The notes under the pieces are model-generated. The model was given only the letters and a program-made list of their open reading frames with translations, did no database searches and had not been told where the DNA came from. A program made the translations under genes and the position numbers. Of a stretch of DNA of 64,000 bases, positions 42,850 through 50,999 are shown piece by piece (the stretch's first letter is position 1; each line of letters begins with the position of its first letter). Source of the stretch: Ruminococcus sp. GTDB taxonomy: Bacteria; Bacillota; Clostridia; Lachnospirales; Lachnospiraceae. The stretch spans positions 1-64,000 of the forward strand of contig JAHHTL010000002.1 of NCBI GenBank assembly GCA_020024635.1. The letters are read 5' to 3'.

Positions 42850-43887
42850 ATGAAAGAATATGAATTAGAAATTTTAGACCAATATGACTTAGGAATAAAA
42901 GGCACCCGCAAAATAAGGGGTGCGTTTTTTTGCGATACAAAAGAGGGGACGATGCTGTTAAAAGAAACGAAAGTTTCAGACAGGCGTGCCCTTTTGCTGT
43001 ATCAGATTCTAGAAGAACTTGAAAAAAACAAACATATAAAATTGGATCTTCCAATCTATAACAAAGAAGGAAAATTAATTACGACTTCCCGGTACGGAAA
43101 AAATTATATGATGAAGCATTGGTTTATAGGAAAAGAATGTGATGTTACGAATGAAACGCAAATACTTCGGGCGGTATCAGAATTGGCAAAACTTCATAAA
43201 GAATGGACTTTTCCTAAACTTACAAGCAGGGATTCATCTGAGGAGAAAGAGGAGAGATCAGAACCAATGATTGGGAGGTCGTTGCAAGAAGAATTCATAA
43301 GACATAATCGTGAAATGAAGAAAGTAAGGAATTATATTAGAAAAAGAGTATCGAAAGGAAATTTTGAGTTTCTTTATTTAGAAAACTTTGAAAAGATGTT
43401 TTGTCTGGCTGAAAAGATAACCGAGAAACTCAAAGGGTTTGAATGTGCAGAACTCTATGAAAAAAGTATAGAGCAAAAAACATTGGTACACGGAGATTAT
43501 AATTATCATAATATCCTCTTTACAGCAGAAGGAGCGGTGGTGACCAATTTTGAACATGTAAGAATCGATGTTCAAGTTCATGATCTGTATTATTTTATGC
43601 GAAAAGTGTTGGAAAAAAATCAATGGAATTATGAACTTGGAAATGCAATGCTGCAAACCTACAACAGGGAAAGAAAATTGCAAAAGAATGAAATAGAATA
43701 TCTGGCATTATGTCTTGCATATCCGGAAAAATTTTGGAAGATGGCAAGTACCTATTATCATTCAAACAAAGCATGGATTCCAGAAAAAAACGTAGAAAAG
43801 CTCAAACTTGTAATTGAGCAGACAGATGAACGGATAAAATTTTTAAATGAGATATTTGCTTTTCATTTACGACAGCCTGTTGTATAA
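42850..43887 (+). CDS. CotS-family spore coat protein (kinase-like fold)
   Basis: 345 residues with an aminoglycoside-phosphotransferase/CotS-like kinase fold. The catalytic loop HGDYNYHNILF (about 214-224) is preserved, including the Asp. The DFG-equivalent reads TNFEHVRID, as in other CotS relatives, so metal binding may be altered. LYYFMRKVLEKNQWNY is characteristic of the family. CotS proteins are spore coat components in Bacillus; activity is uncertain. A SigE/SigK-like CATACATT upstream supports sporulation expression. It is 64 bases after cca; the ATG follows CAGGGGGCAG. Confidence 0.85.
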   Translation: MKEYELEILDQYDLGIKGTRKIRGAFFCDTKEGTMLLKETKVSDRRALLLYQILEELEKNKHIKLDLPIYNKEGKLITTSRYGKNYMMKHWFIGKECDVTNETQILRAVSELAKLHKEWTFPKLTSRDSSEEKEERSEPMIGRSLQEEFIRHNREMKKVRNYIRKRVSKGNFEFLYLENFEKMFCLAEKITEKLKGFECAELYEKSIEQKTLVHGDYNYHNILFTAEGAVVTNFEHVRIDVQVHDLYYFMRKVLEKNQWNYELGNAMLQTYNRERKLQKNEIEYLALCLAYPEKFWKMASTYYHSNKAWIPEKNVEKLKLVIEQTDERIKFLNEIFAFHLRQPVV

Positions 43888-43919
43888 TGGGGACAAAGTA
43901 TGAAGTAGGAGGTACCAAA

Positions 43920-45650
43920 ATGGAATACAAAAAAAGATATGAAGAATGGTTGAATAATACTTACTTTGATGAAGCAACTAAAGAAGAACTTAGAAGCATC
44001 CAAGATGATGAAAATGAGATGAAAGAACGATTTTATACAGATCTTGAATTTGGTACAGCAGGATTAAGAGGAATTATTGGCGCGGGCACGAATCGTATGA
44101 ATATTTATACTGTACGAAAAGCAACGCAAGGACTTGCAAATTACATTACAAAAAGTGGAAATGAAAAAAGAGGAGTTGCTATTGCGTATGATTCTCGTCG
44201 GATGTCTCCGGAATTTGCACAAGAAGCGGCATTATGTCTGGCGGCAAATGGAATCAAAGCGTATGTATTTGAATCATTAAGACCAACTCCAGAATTATCT
44301 TTTGCAGTTAGGAAGTTAGGATGTATTGCGGGAATTAATATAACAGCAAGTCACAATCCTCCAGAATATAACGGATATAAAGTGTACTGGGAAGATGGTG
44401 CACAGATCACTCCACCACATGATCAAGGAATTATGGCAGAAGTCAAGGGAGTGGAAGATTATACAACGATGAAGAGCATGAGTTTAGAAGATGCAAAAGC
44501 ATCAGGACTTTATGAAGTAATCGGAAAAGAAATTGATGATGCATACATGGTAGAACTAAAAAAACAGATTCTTCACCAAGATGCGATCGATGCAGTTGGA
44601 AAAGATTTAAAAATTGTCTATAGTCCACTGCATGGTACAGGAAATATTCCGGCACGTCGTATTTTAAAAGAACTTGGATTTGAGAATGTTTATGTTGTAA
44701 AGGAGCAGGAACTTCCAGATGGTGAGTTCCCAACAGTTTCTTACCCAAATCCAGAGGCAGAAGAAGCATTTGAATTAGGGCTAAAATTGGCAAAAGAAGT
44801 GGATGCAGACATTGTGCTTGCAACAGATCCGGATGCAGATCGCCTTGGAGTGCGTGTAAAAGATAAAAATGGGGAATATCATGATTTGACAGGAAATATG
44901 TCTGGATGTTTGCTTGCAGACTATGAAATTGGACAGAGAAAAGAAACGCAAGGACTTCCAGAGGATGGATACCTTATTAAGACCATTGTAACTTCGAATA
45001 TGGCAGATGCTATCGCTAAGTATTACCAGACAGGATTGATTGAAGTTCTTACAGGATTCAAATACATTGGACAGCAGATTCTGGGATTTGAGACAACAGG
45101 AAAAGGGTCATACTTGTTTGGGTTTGAAGAAAGTTATGGATGCCTAATCGGAACGTATGCAAGAGACAAAGATGCCATTGTGGCTACGATGGCGCTTTGT
45201 GAAGCGGCAGCTTATTATAAGACAAAAGATATGACACTTTGGGATGCCATGATTACGTTGTATGAGCGATATGGATATTATAAAGATGATATTCAGGCAA
45301 TTACGTTAAAAGGAATCGAAGGACTGGAAAAGATTCAGGAGATACTAGAAACACTTCGTAAAAATCCACCGACTCAGATTGCAGGCTATAAGGTCATTAA
45401 AGCAAGAGATTACAAGGCAGATACAATTAAAAATTTGGAGACAGGTGAAGTTACAGCAACGGGACTTCCAAATTCAAATGTTCTTTATTATGATCTTACA
45501 GAAGATGCATGGTTATGTGTAAGACCGTCAGGAACAGAGCCAAAAGTAAAATTTTACTACGGAGTTAAGGGGACTTCTCTAGAAGATGCAGAGGAAAAAT
45601 CAGAAACCATGGGCAAAGAAATACTTTCCATGATTGATCAAATGCTGTAA
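43920..45650 (+). CDS. pgcA: Alpha-phosphoglucomutase/phosphomannomutase
   Basis: Interconverts glucose-1-phosphate and glucose-6-phosphate. 576 residues from ATG 43920, chosen because AGGAGG lies seven bases upstream; an in-frame ATG at 43887 overlaps the CotS-like stop. Active-site serine loop ITASHNPPEYNGYKVYW, metal loop ATDPDADRLG, sugar-binding GFEESYG and phosphate-binding RPSGTEPKVKFYY are all intact, and the length fits the Bacillus PgcA class. It supplies glucose-1-phosphate for GlgC/GlgD (same window) and for cell-envelope sugars. Confidence 0.95.
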   Translation: MEYKKRYEEWLNNTYFDEATKEELRSIQDDENEMKERFYTDLEFGTAGLRGIIGAGTNRMNIYTVRKATQGLANYITKSGNEKRGVAIAYDSRRMSPEFAQEAALCLAANGIKAYVFESLRPTPELSFAVRKLGCIAGINITASHNPPEYNGYKVYWEDGAQITPPHDQGIMAEVKGVEDYTTMKSMSLEDAKASGLYEVIGKEIDDAYMVELKKQILHQDAIDAVGKDLKIVYSPLHGTGNIPARRILKELGFENVYVVKEQELPDGEFPTVSYPNPEAEEAFELGLKLAKEVDADIVLATDPDADRLGVRVKDKNGEYHDLTGNMSGCLLADYEIGQRKETQGLPEDGYLIKTIVTSNMADAIAKYYQTGLIEVLTGFKYIGQQILGFETTGKGSYLFGFEESYGCLIGTYARDKDAIVATMALCEAAAYYKTKDMTLWDAMITLYERYGYYKDDIQAITLKGIEGLEKIQEILETLRKNPPTQIAGYKVIKARDYKADTIKNLETGEVTATGLPNSNVLYYDLTEDAWLCVRPSGTEPKVKFYYGVKGTSLEDAEEKSETMGKEILSMIDQML

Positions 45651-45728
45651 TTGGCCTAGAAAGAAGCGAAAAAGACGGTTAAAATTACAAAATATGGGCA
45701 ATTGTTGACTTAAATATAGATAAAATCC

Positions 45729-45757
45729 TTGACAAAGATAAGGGAAACAGTTATAAC
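45729..45757 (+). promoter_or_regulatory. SigA promoter of hup
   Basis: Perfect TTGACA (45729-45734), 17-base spacer, TATAAC (45752-45757). The resulting leader of about 90 bases holds a hairpin (AAAGCC 45769-45774 with GGCTTT 45785-45790). Confidence 0.75.
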
Positions 45758-45851
45758 AATACTTAAGGAAAGCCACAGTTAAGGGGCTTTTATGCATATT
45801 TTGAACTGGAGCGGATGTGATTCCGGTACAAAAAGAAGGAGGAAATTACCT

Positions 45852-46127
45852 ATGAATAAGACAGAATTTATCGCAGCAATCGCTGAGAAAGCAGATATTT
45901 CAAAAAAGGATTCTGAAAAAGCATTAAAAGCATTTATGGATGTTGTATCTGAGGAATTAAGAAAAGGCGAAAAGATTCAATTAGTAGGATTTGGAACATT
46001 CGAAGTTAGCGAAAGAGCTGCAAGAGAAGGAAGAAATCCACACACTGGAGAGGCTATGAGCATTGCGGCTTGTAAAGCTCCAAAATTCAAAGCTGGAAAA
46101 GCATTAAAAGATGCTGTAAACGCTTAA
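45852..46127 (+). CDS. hup: DNA-binding protein HU
   Basis: 91-residue nucleoid protein. MNKTEFIAAIAEKADISKKD, VGFGTFEVSERAAREGRNPHTG (the DNA-bending arm with Arg-Asn-Pro) and the C-terminal FKAGKALKDAVN are textbook HU. The start is ATG 45852, with AGGAGGAAA upstream; an in-frame ATG at 45792 would add 20 residues absent from the family. It dimerises and bends DNA without strong sequence preference. Strong promoter, hairpin-bearing leader and its own terminator. Confidence 0.97.
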   Translation: MNKTEFIAAIAEKADISKKDSEKALKAFMDVVSEELRKGEKIQLVGFGTFEVSERAAREGRNPHTGEAMSIAACKAPKFKAGKALKDAVNA

Positions 46128-46154
46128 GTACCAGTTGTTACAAAAAACAAAGTG

Positions 46155-46192
46155 AAAGCACTTATGATGTCCGCATTGTAAGTGCTTTTTTA
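46155..46192 (+). terminator. Terminator after hup
   Basis: AAAGCACTTA (46155-46164) pairs with TAAGTGCTTT (46179-46188) and is followed by TTTTAT. Confidence 0.85.
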
Positions 46193-46213
46193 TAAACAAG
46201 AAAGTGAGAGAAC

Positions 46214-46453
46214 ATGCGATTAGATAAATTTTTAAAAGTTTCCAGATTGATCAAGAGACGTACAGTGGCAAACGAGGCATGCGATGCAGGACGTGTTATG
46301 GTCAATGGAACAGTAGCAAAAGCATCGGTAAAGGTAAAAGCGGGGGATATTATTGAAATTCAATTTGGAACAAAAACAGTAAAAGTAGAAGTGCTGATCA
46401 TCCAAGAAACAACAAAGAAAGAAGAAGCAAAGGAAATGTTCCGCTACTTGTGA
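46214..46453 (+). CDS. rqcP: RqcP/YabO S4-domain ribosome quality-control protein
   Basis: 79 residues, almost entirely one S4 RNA-binding domain (MRLDKFLKVSRLIKRRTVANEACDAGRVMVNG). RqcP binds the stalled 50S subunit and helps RqcH add alanine tails in Bacillus. The position between hup and yabP is the conserved Firmicutes order, which supports RqcP rather than a pseudouridine synthase fragment. A weak RBS (AAGTGAGAG) precedes the ATG. Confidence 0.92.
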   Translation: MRLDKFLKVSRLIKRRTVANEACDAGRVMVNGTVAKASVKVKAGDIIEIQFGTKTVKVEVLIIQETTKKEEAKEMFRYL

Positions 46454-46474
46454 TTTCATTTTTTATCTCTTTAG

Positions 46475-46503
46475 GAATAATCAAATTCCCTTTTTCATAT
46501 ATA
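46475..46503 (+). promoter_or_regulatory. SigE-like promoter of yabP
   Basis: GAATAAT (46475-46481), a 14-base spacer and CATATATA (46496-46503) resemble the mother-cell SigE consensus (GaATAa-N14-CATACAAT), 30 bases before the yabP ATG. This fits the known SigE control of yabP-yabQ in Bacillus. Confidence 0.45.
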
Positions 46504-46532
46504 TGTTAGAGTATAGTGAAAGGGGAATAGCT

Positions 46533-46817
46533 ATGGAAGAAAGGCAGATGCCAAAGACACACAAAGTTGTTTTTAATAATCGAAAGAGTGGTATGGTCAC
46601 AGGGGTAATTGATGTGATTTCATTTGATCTTAACGAGGTATTACTTCAAACAGAATTGGGGCTGTTAACGGTAAAAGGGACGGATCTTCATGTGAATCGA
46701 TTGAATTTGGAAAAAGGTGAAGTGGATTTGGCGGGCAATGTTGACAGTTTTACATATTCTGGAACCAGTCAAACGACGCATCACGAAGATGGATTTTTTG
46801 CAAAATTATTCAAATAG
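46533..46817 (+). CDS. yabP: Sporulation protein YabP
   Basis: 94 residues with the conserved YabP pattern: HKVVFNNRKSGMVTGVIDVISFDLNEVLLQTELGLLTVKG then LNLEKGEVDLAGNVDSFTYSG. YabP is a mother-cell protein required for spore formation with YabQ. Start ATG 46533 follows AAAGGGGAA; an in-frame start at 46503 overlaps the likely SigE promoter. Nine bases separate its stop from yabQ. Soluble, mainly beta. Confidence 0.93.
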   Translation: MEERQMPKTHKVVFNNRKSGMVTGVIDVISFDLNEVLLQTELGLLTVKGTDLHVNRLNLEKGEVDLAGNVDSFTYSGTSQTTHHEDGFFAKLFK

Positions 46818-46826
46818 GTATGTGGT

Positions 46827-47153
46827 ATGTTTGAAGTTGGAAGGGAATTTTTTATATTTATTTATGCTGTTTTGGCAGGGATTTTTCTTATGCTCTTCTA
46901 TCAGTTTTTGCAGTTGACGCGATGTCTGATTTCCCATAAACTGTGGATCGTGAATTTGGGAGATATTATCTTTTGGATTTTTGCATCCATCTATTTGTTT
47001 CGGCAAATGTATAGAACGACCTATGGAAGTATTCGATGGTTTTTTGTGCTCGGAATCTTTCTGGGAGTAGGGCTTATTTGGTATATCAGTTGTCGAGGAA
47101 GAAGATACATTAGAGATAAGAAAAATGTTGAAAAGAAAAACAAGAAAGGATAA
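46827..47153 (+). CDS. yabQ: Spore cortex protein YabQ
   Basis: 108 residues with three or four hydrophobic segments (REFFIFIYAVLAGIFLMLFYQFLQ, then IFWIFASIYLF and WFFVLGIFLGVGLIWYI) and a basic tail. YabQ is an outer-forespore-membrane protein needed for cortex synthesis. Smaller than Bacillus YabQ (about 210), but clostridial forms are short. Follows yabP at nine bases and precedes divIC; no clear RBS beyond GGTATGTGG. Confidence 0.88.
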   Translation: MFEVGREFFIFIYAVLAGIFLMLFYQFLQLTRCLISHKLWIVNLGDIIFWIFASIYLFRQMYRTTYGSIRWFFVLGIFLGVGLIWYISCRGRRYIRDKKNVEKKNKKG

Positions 47154-47192
47154 AATAAAATTAAGAAATTCAAAATAAGTCAGGTGAATAAA

Positions 47193-47525
47193 ATGAAGAA
47201 CAATCAAAAACGTACCCAGGCAAGACCAAAGAGACCACAGTATGCTTTGGGTCGCTATCGTCGAAGTGCAGTGGTGGTTAGCAGCGTCTTTGTTTTTCTT
47301 GTAGGAATACTTTTGGTCAATGCGATCAATCTAAAAAAGAAAAAAGAAAATTACAGACAAGAGCAAAAAGAACTTCAGATTCAGATTGATGCACAAAAGC
47401 AAAGAATGCAAGAAATTGAAGAATTAAAAGAGTATGTAAAGACAGAAGAATTTGAAAAGGAAATTGCGGAAGAAAAGTTAGGTCTAGTTGATCCAGACGA
47501 AATTATATTTAAACCAGTGAAATAA
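47193..47525 (+). CDS. divIC: DivIC/FtsB-like septum formation initiator
   Basis: Bitopic division protein of 110 residues: basic cytoplasmic N-terminus (KRTQARPKRPQYALGRYRRS), one membrane helix (about 27-48), then a coiled coil (LKKKKENYRQEQKELQIQIDAQKQRMQEI) and the conserved C-terminal EEKLGLVDPDEIIFKPVK. It belongs to the divisome with DivIB/FtsL. ATG 47193 is preferred (CAGGTG ahead); a GTG at 47184 would add three residues. Its own terminator follows immediately. Confidence 0.9.
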   Translation: MKNNQKRTQARPKRPQYALGRYRRSAVVVSSVFVFLVGILLVNAINLKKKKENYRQEQKELQIQIDAQKQRMQEIEELKEYVKTEEFEKEIAEEKLGLVDPDEIIFKPVK

Positions 47526-47540
47526 GAGAAATTACAGAAG

Positions 47541-47570
47541 AGAAGCTCCGGAAAAATCCGGGGCTTTTGT
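47541..47570 (+). terminator. Terminator between divIC and spoIIE
   Basis: AAGCTCCGG (47543-47551) pairs with CCGGGGCTT (47558-47566), then TTTG. spoIIE therefore needs its own promoter or read-through. Confidence 0.75.
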
Positions 47571-47620
47571 ATTGGAGGAAAAGTTACATCAGCTTGAATA
47601 AAAGGACAGGAGGAAAAAAG

Positions 47621-49021
47621 ATGAGTGATGGACAGGCTCTACATACAAGTCCTTATGTAGTTCAGATAGAAAAATTTTCGGATTCTTTAAAGCGATTATC
47701 TCAAATTTACATGGGACTTGGGGAAAAAAAGAAATGTTTTACCAATGAAGAAATCGATCTGATTTTCGAACATGTAAAGGAAAAGGTTTGTAAAAAATGT
47801 GAAAAATGCGAATGGTGTCTCAAAGATAATATTGTACATACCTGTCAGATGGAATACGAATTACTTTCTGCCATTGATCGGTATGGAAATGAATTAAATA
47901 CAGAGACAAAAAGAAATTTGCAGGCAAAGTGTATTCGGGCGCCTCGGTTTTTAAGAGAATCTTTAGAAGCGTTCCATGAAGCCAGACAAAATATGATGTG
48001 GACCAATAAAATGGCACAAAGCCGAGAAGGGTGTGCGGCACAAATGAATACGTTTGCCGAGATGCTTAGAGTTACAGCCAAGGAATTAGAAGACAGCGTT
48101 TTTTCAGATGACCGCATGGAAAAACGGGTGATGGAAACGTTAAGAAAATTAGGACTTCGAGTGTTAAGTATAAATTTACTTATTAATAAAGACGGAAAGT
48201 ATGAAGTTCAGGTAATTGCGCGGGCCATGAATAAGGAATGTGTGACGATGAAAGAAGTCATTCATGGAATTTCGGAAACACTGGGAAGAAAATTTGTTTT
48301 GGATCATGCAAATTGTTCGATTGTGGGACGAGAATATACCACAATTATTTGTATGGAAGGGCCAATGTATTATACACTTCAAGGAATTGCAAAAATCGGA
48401 AAAGGATGCAGTGAAATTTCAGGAGACAATTTTACAATGATGGAACTTCCGGGTGGAAAACAAGGGGTTGCACTTTCGGATGGAATGGGGTCTGGAGAAA
48501 TAGCATGTAAGGAAAGTACATTGGTTATCGAACTTTTGGAAGAACTTTTAGAAGCTGGTTTTCCAGAAAAAATGGCAATTCAGATGATTAATTCTACATT
48601 AGTAATGGGGAGGGAGGAACTTCGTTTTTCAACCATTGATCTAAGTGTTTTCGATCTCTATACAGGAACATGTGAGATGATCAAGGCAGGTGCATCCACC
48701 ACCTTTATCAAAAAGAAAGAGAAAGTAGAACTTCTTACTTCGACTAGTTTACCAATCGGAGTTTTACATACCATTGAATTGGACTCCATTGTTCGACAAC
48801 TGGAAGATGGGGATTTTGTGATTATGGTTACCGATGGTATAATGGATGCCCTTCCGGTGGGAGAACAGGAAATTATTTTGGAAACAATTATACGGGGAAC
48901 AGATCTTAACAATCCAAAAGATCTTGCACATCACATTTTAGAGCAAGTGTTAAACTGGAATGAAAAACCACCAATGGATGATATGACGGTTCTTGTAGTA
49001 GGAATGTGGAAACGGCAATAG
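47621..49021 (+). CDS. spoIIE: SpoIIE-family PP2C phosphatase lacking the membrane domain
   Basis: Serine phosphatase that dephosphorylates SpoIIAA and so releases forespore SigF. 466 residues from ATG 47621 (ACAGGAGG). The PP2C domain (about 270-465) keeps the metal-binding SDGMGSGEIA, TDGIMDA and MDDMTVLVV. The upstream regulatory part has the SpoIIE Cys cluster CKKCEKCEWCLKD (about 60-73). The ten-helix N-terminus of Bacillus SpoIIE (about 330 residues) is entirely absent, and no adjacent gene supplies it: the terminator and divIC lie just upstream. Order divIC-spoIIE-tilS-hpt-ftsH is conserved. Confidence 0.9.
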   Translation: MSDGQALHTSPYVVQIEKFSDSLKRLSQIYMGLGEKKKCFTNEEIDLIFEHVKEKVCKKCEKCEWCLKDNIVHTCQMEYELLSAIDRYGNELNTETKRNLQAKCIRAPRFLRESLEAFHEARQNMMWTNKMAQSREGCAAQMNTFAEMLRVTAKELEDSVFSDDRMEKRVMETLRKLGLRVLSINLLINKDGKYEVQVIARAMNKECVTMKEVIHGISETLGRKFVLDHANCSIVGREYTTIICMEGPMYYTLQGIAKIGKGCSEISGDNFTMMELPGGKQGVALSDGMGSGEIACKESTLVIELLEELLEAGFPEKMAIQMINSTLVMGREELRFSTIDLSVFDLYTGTCEMIKAGASTTFIKKKEKVELLTSTSLPIGVLHTIELDSIVRQLEDGDFVIMVTDGIMDALPVGEQEIILETIIRGTDLNNPKDLAHHILEQVLNWNEKPPMDDMTVLVVGMWKRQ

Positions 49022-49062
49022 AATGCCTTGCATTCAAAAGGAAAATTCGCTATAGTTGATAT

Positions 49063-50475
49063 ATGATGAAAAAAATAGAGCAGTTTATTGAAAAAAATCA
49101 TATGATTGATAATGGAGACAGAATTATTGCGGGGATATCGGGCGGAGCGGATTCGGTATGCCTGCTTTTTGTGCTACTAGAGCTTCAAAGAACCTATGAC
49201 ATCGAAATTATTGCTGTTCATGTCAATCATGGCATCCGTGGACAAGATGCGTTAGCAGATGAGCAGTTCACAGTAGACTTGTGTAAAAAACAGAATATAA
49301 AATGCGTTGTTTTTCGAAAAGAAGTGGAATTAATTGCAAAAAAAAGGAAACAATCTGTGGAGGAGGCAGGTCGAGATGTGCGAAGAGAAGCTTTTTTTGA
49401 AGTTTTAAAAGAGGAACATGGAACGAAAATTGCAACGGCACATCATCAGAATGACAATGCAGAAACTTTTTTGATGAACTTGGTTAGAGGAACAGGATTA
49501 AAAGGATTGGGAGGAATCCGGCCTGTAAATGGAAAGGTGATCCGTCCTCTTCTTTGTATGACACGGAGTGAAATAGAAAAATTTGTAAGAAATAAGCAAT
49601 GTGGATGGTGTACAGACGAGACAAATAATGAACAAGAATATACGAGAAATAAAATTAGGCATTCGGTTCTTCCCGTGCTAGAGCAGCAAATGAATCTTCA
49701 TGCTATACAGCATATGAATGAAACGATGGAACAATTACGTCAGGTATGGGATTATATGGAAATGCAAGCCGAAGTAGCTATGGAAAGCTGTGTAGAGCAA
49801 ACCCAAGAAGGAGAACTGCAAATTAATAAGGAAGACTATGAGCAGCTACATGAAGTAGTGCAGTCCATGGTTCTAAAGAAATGTTTAAGTGAGGTTGCGG
49901 GGGAACAAAGGAATCTTACTTCCGCTCATATCGAAGCAATCGCACAGCTCATGAACAAACAATGTGGAAAAAGTAGAAATCTGCCCTATGCGGTAGAGGC
50001 AATCCGCAATTATAAGGGAATATTGCTAAGGCGAAGGAAACAAGACAAAAAACAAGATATGGAAGCGCTTATTCTAAACGTCCCAGGAAAAACTGTGATT
50101 CCACAGAAGAACCTAATCATTAAGTGTGTCATACGAAACGCAGATGAAATGATAATGGATGAGATACCACAAAAAATCTACACGAAATGGTTTGATTATG
50201 ATATAATAAAGGGTAACCTGACTGTGAGAAGTAGACAGACAGGGGACTATATCGTGATTGATAAAATGGGAAGAAAACAAAAGATAAAGTCTTATTTTGT
50301 CAATGAGAAAATACCGGCAGATCAGAGAAATCTGATTCCATTAATCTGTGATGGTGAAAAAGTGATATGGATTGTAGGTTATCGCATGAGTAGCGCGTGC
50401 CAGGTGGTTAAAACGACGAAGAAAATACTTGAGATAACAGTAATGGAGGAAAAAGAAAATGTCAGAAAAGATTAA
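49063..50475 (+). CDS. tilS: tRNA(Ile)-lysidine synthetase
   Basis: Converts the wobble C34 of tRNA-Ile(CAU) to lysidine using ATP. 470 residues: N-terminal PP-loop AGISGGADSVCLLFVL (Ser26-Gly-Gly-Ala-Asp-Ser31), TAHHQNDNAETFLMNLVRGTGLKGLGG motif, and a C-terminal tRNA-binding part ending IVGYRMSSACQVVKTTKKIL. It starts ATGATG at 49063 with no strong RBS. Its end overlaps hpt by 17 bases, so tilS-hpt-ftsH is one operon as in Bacillus. Confidence 0.95.
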   Translation: MMKKIEQFIEKNHMIDNGDRIIAGISGGADSVCLLFVLLELQRTYDIEIIAVHVNHGIRGQDALADEQFTVDLCKKQNIKCVVFRKEVELIAKKRKQSVEEAGRDVRREAFFEVLKEEHGTKIATAHHQNDNAETFLMNLVRGTGLKGLGGIRPVNGKVIRPLLCMTRSEIEKFVRNKQCGWCTDETNNEQEYTRNKIRHSVLPVLEQQMNLHAIQHMNETMEQLRQVWDYMEMQAEVAMESCVEQTQEGELQINKEDYEQLHEVVQSMVLKKCLSEVAGEQRNLTSAHIEAIAQLMNKQCGKSRNLPYAVEAIRNYKGILLRRRKQDKKQDMEALILNVPGKTVIPQKNLIIKCVIRNADEMIMDEIPQKIYTKWFDYDIIKGNLTVRSRQTGDYIVIDKMGRKQKIKSYFVNEKIPADQRNLIPLICDGEKVIWIVGYRMSSACQVVKTTKKILEITVMEEKENVRKD

Positions 50476-50986
50476 TGTATTAGTATCAGAAGAAGAAGTG
50501 ACAAAGCGATTAAAAGAACTCGGGGAGCAGATTAGCAAAGATTACGAAGGAAAAGAAATTCATATGATCTGCATCTTAAAAGGCGGAGTATTCTTTATGG
50601 TAGATCTTTCGAAGAGAATCAGTGTTCCAGTATCTTTAGATTTTATGAGCGTAAGCAGTTATGGAAATGGGACAAAGTCAAGTGGAGTAGTGCGTATTGC
50701 CAAAGATTTAGATGAGTCTATTGAAGGCAAAGATGTGCTGATTGTAGAGGATATTATTGATTCAGGAAGAACATTATATTATTTGATGGACATTTTGAAA
50801 AAGCGCAATCCAAATAGCATTCGTCTATGCACATTGTTAGATAAACCTGAGAGAAGAGAAAAAGACGTAAAAGTTGATTACGTTGGATTTGAAATCCCAG
50901 ATGAATTTGTGGTTGGTTACGGTCTTGATTATGCTCAGAAGTATAGAAACCTTCCATACATCGGTGTGGTAGAAGGCGTAGAATAG
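50459..50986 (+). CDS. hpt: Hypoxanthine phosphoribosyltransferase
   Basis: Salvages hypoxanthine and guanine to IMP and GMP with PRPP. 175 residues; PRPP loop VLIVEDIIDSGRTLYYL (about 96-112), the flexible-loop SVSSYGNGTKSSG and C-terminal VDYVGFEIPDEFVVGYGLDYAQKYRNLPYIG are the type I PRTase HPRT hallmarks. RBS ATGGAGGAAAAAG lies within the tilS tail. Adenosine deaminase elsewhere in the window can provide inosine-derived hypoxanthine. Confidence 0.96.
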   Translation: MSEKINVLVSEEEVTKRLKELGEQISKDYEGKEIHMICILKGGVFFMVDLSKRISVPVSLDFMSVSSYGNGTKSSGVVRIAKDLDESIEGKDVLIVEDIIDSGRTLYYLMDILKKRNPNSIRLCTLLDKPERREKDVKVDYVGFEIPDEFVVGYGLDYAQKYRNLPYIGVVEGVE

Positions 50987-50999
50987 GAAGGAGAACATA

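Noticed and set aside
45792..45851. N-terminal extension of HU by 20 residues
   Set aside because: No RBS before ATG 45792 and HU proteins are about 90 residues; the ATG at 45852 has a strong RBS.
47567..47620. Longer SpoIIE start at 47567
   Set aside because: This start overlaps the divIC terminator, has no RBS and adds a sequence not typical of SpoIIE.
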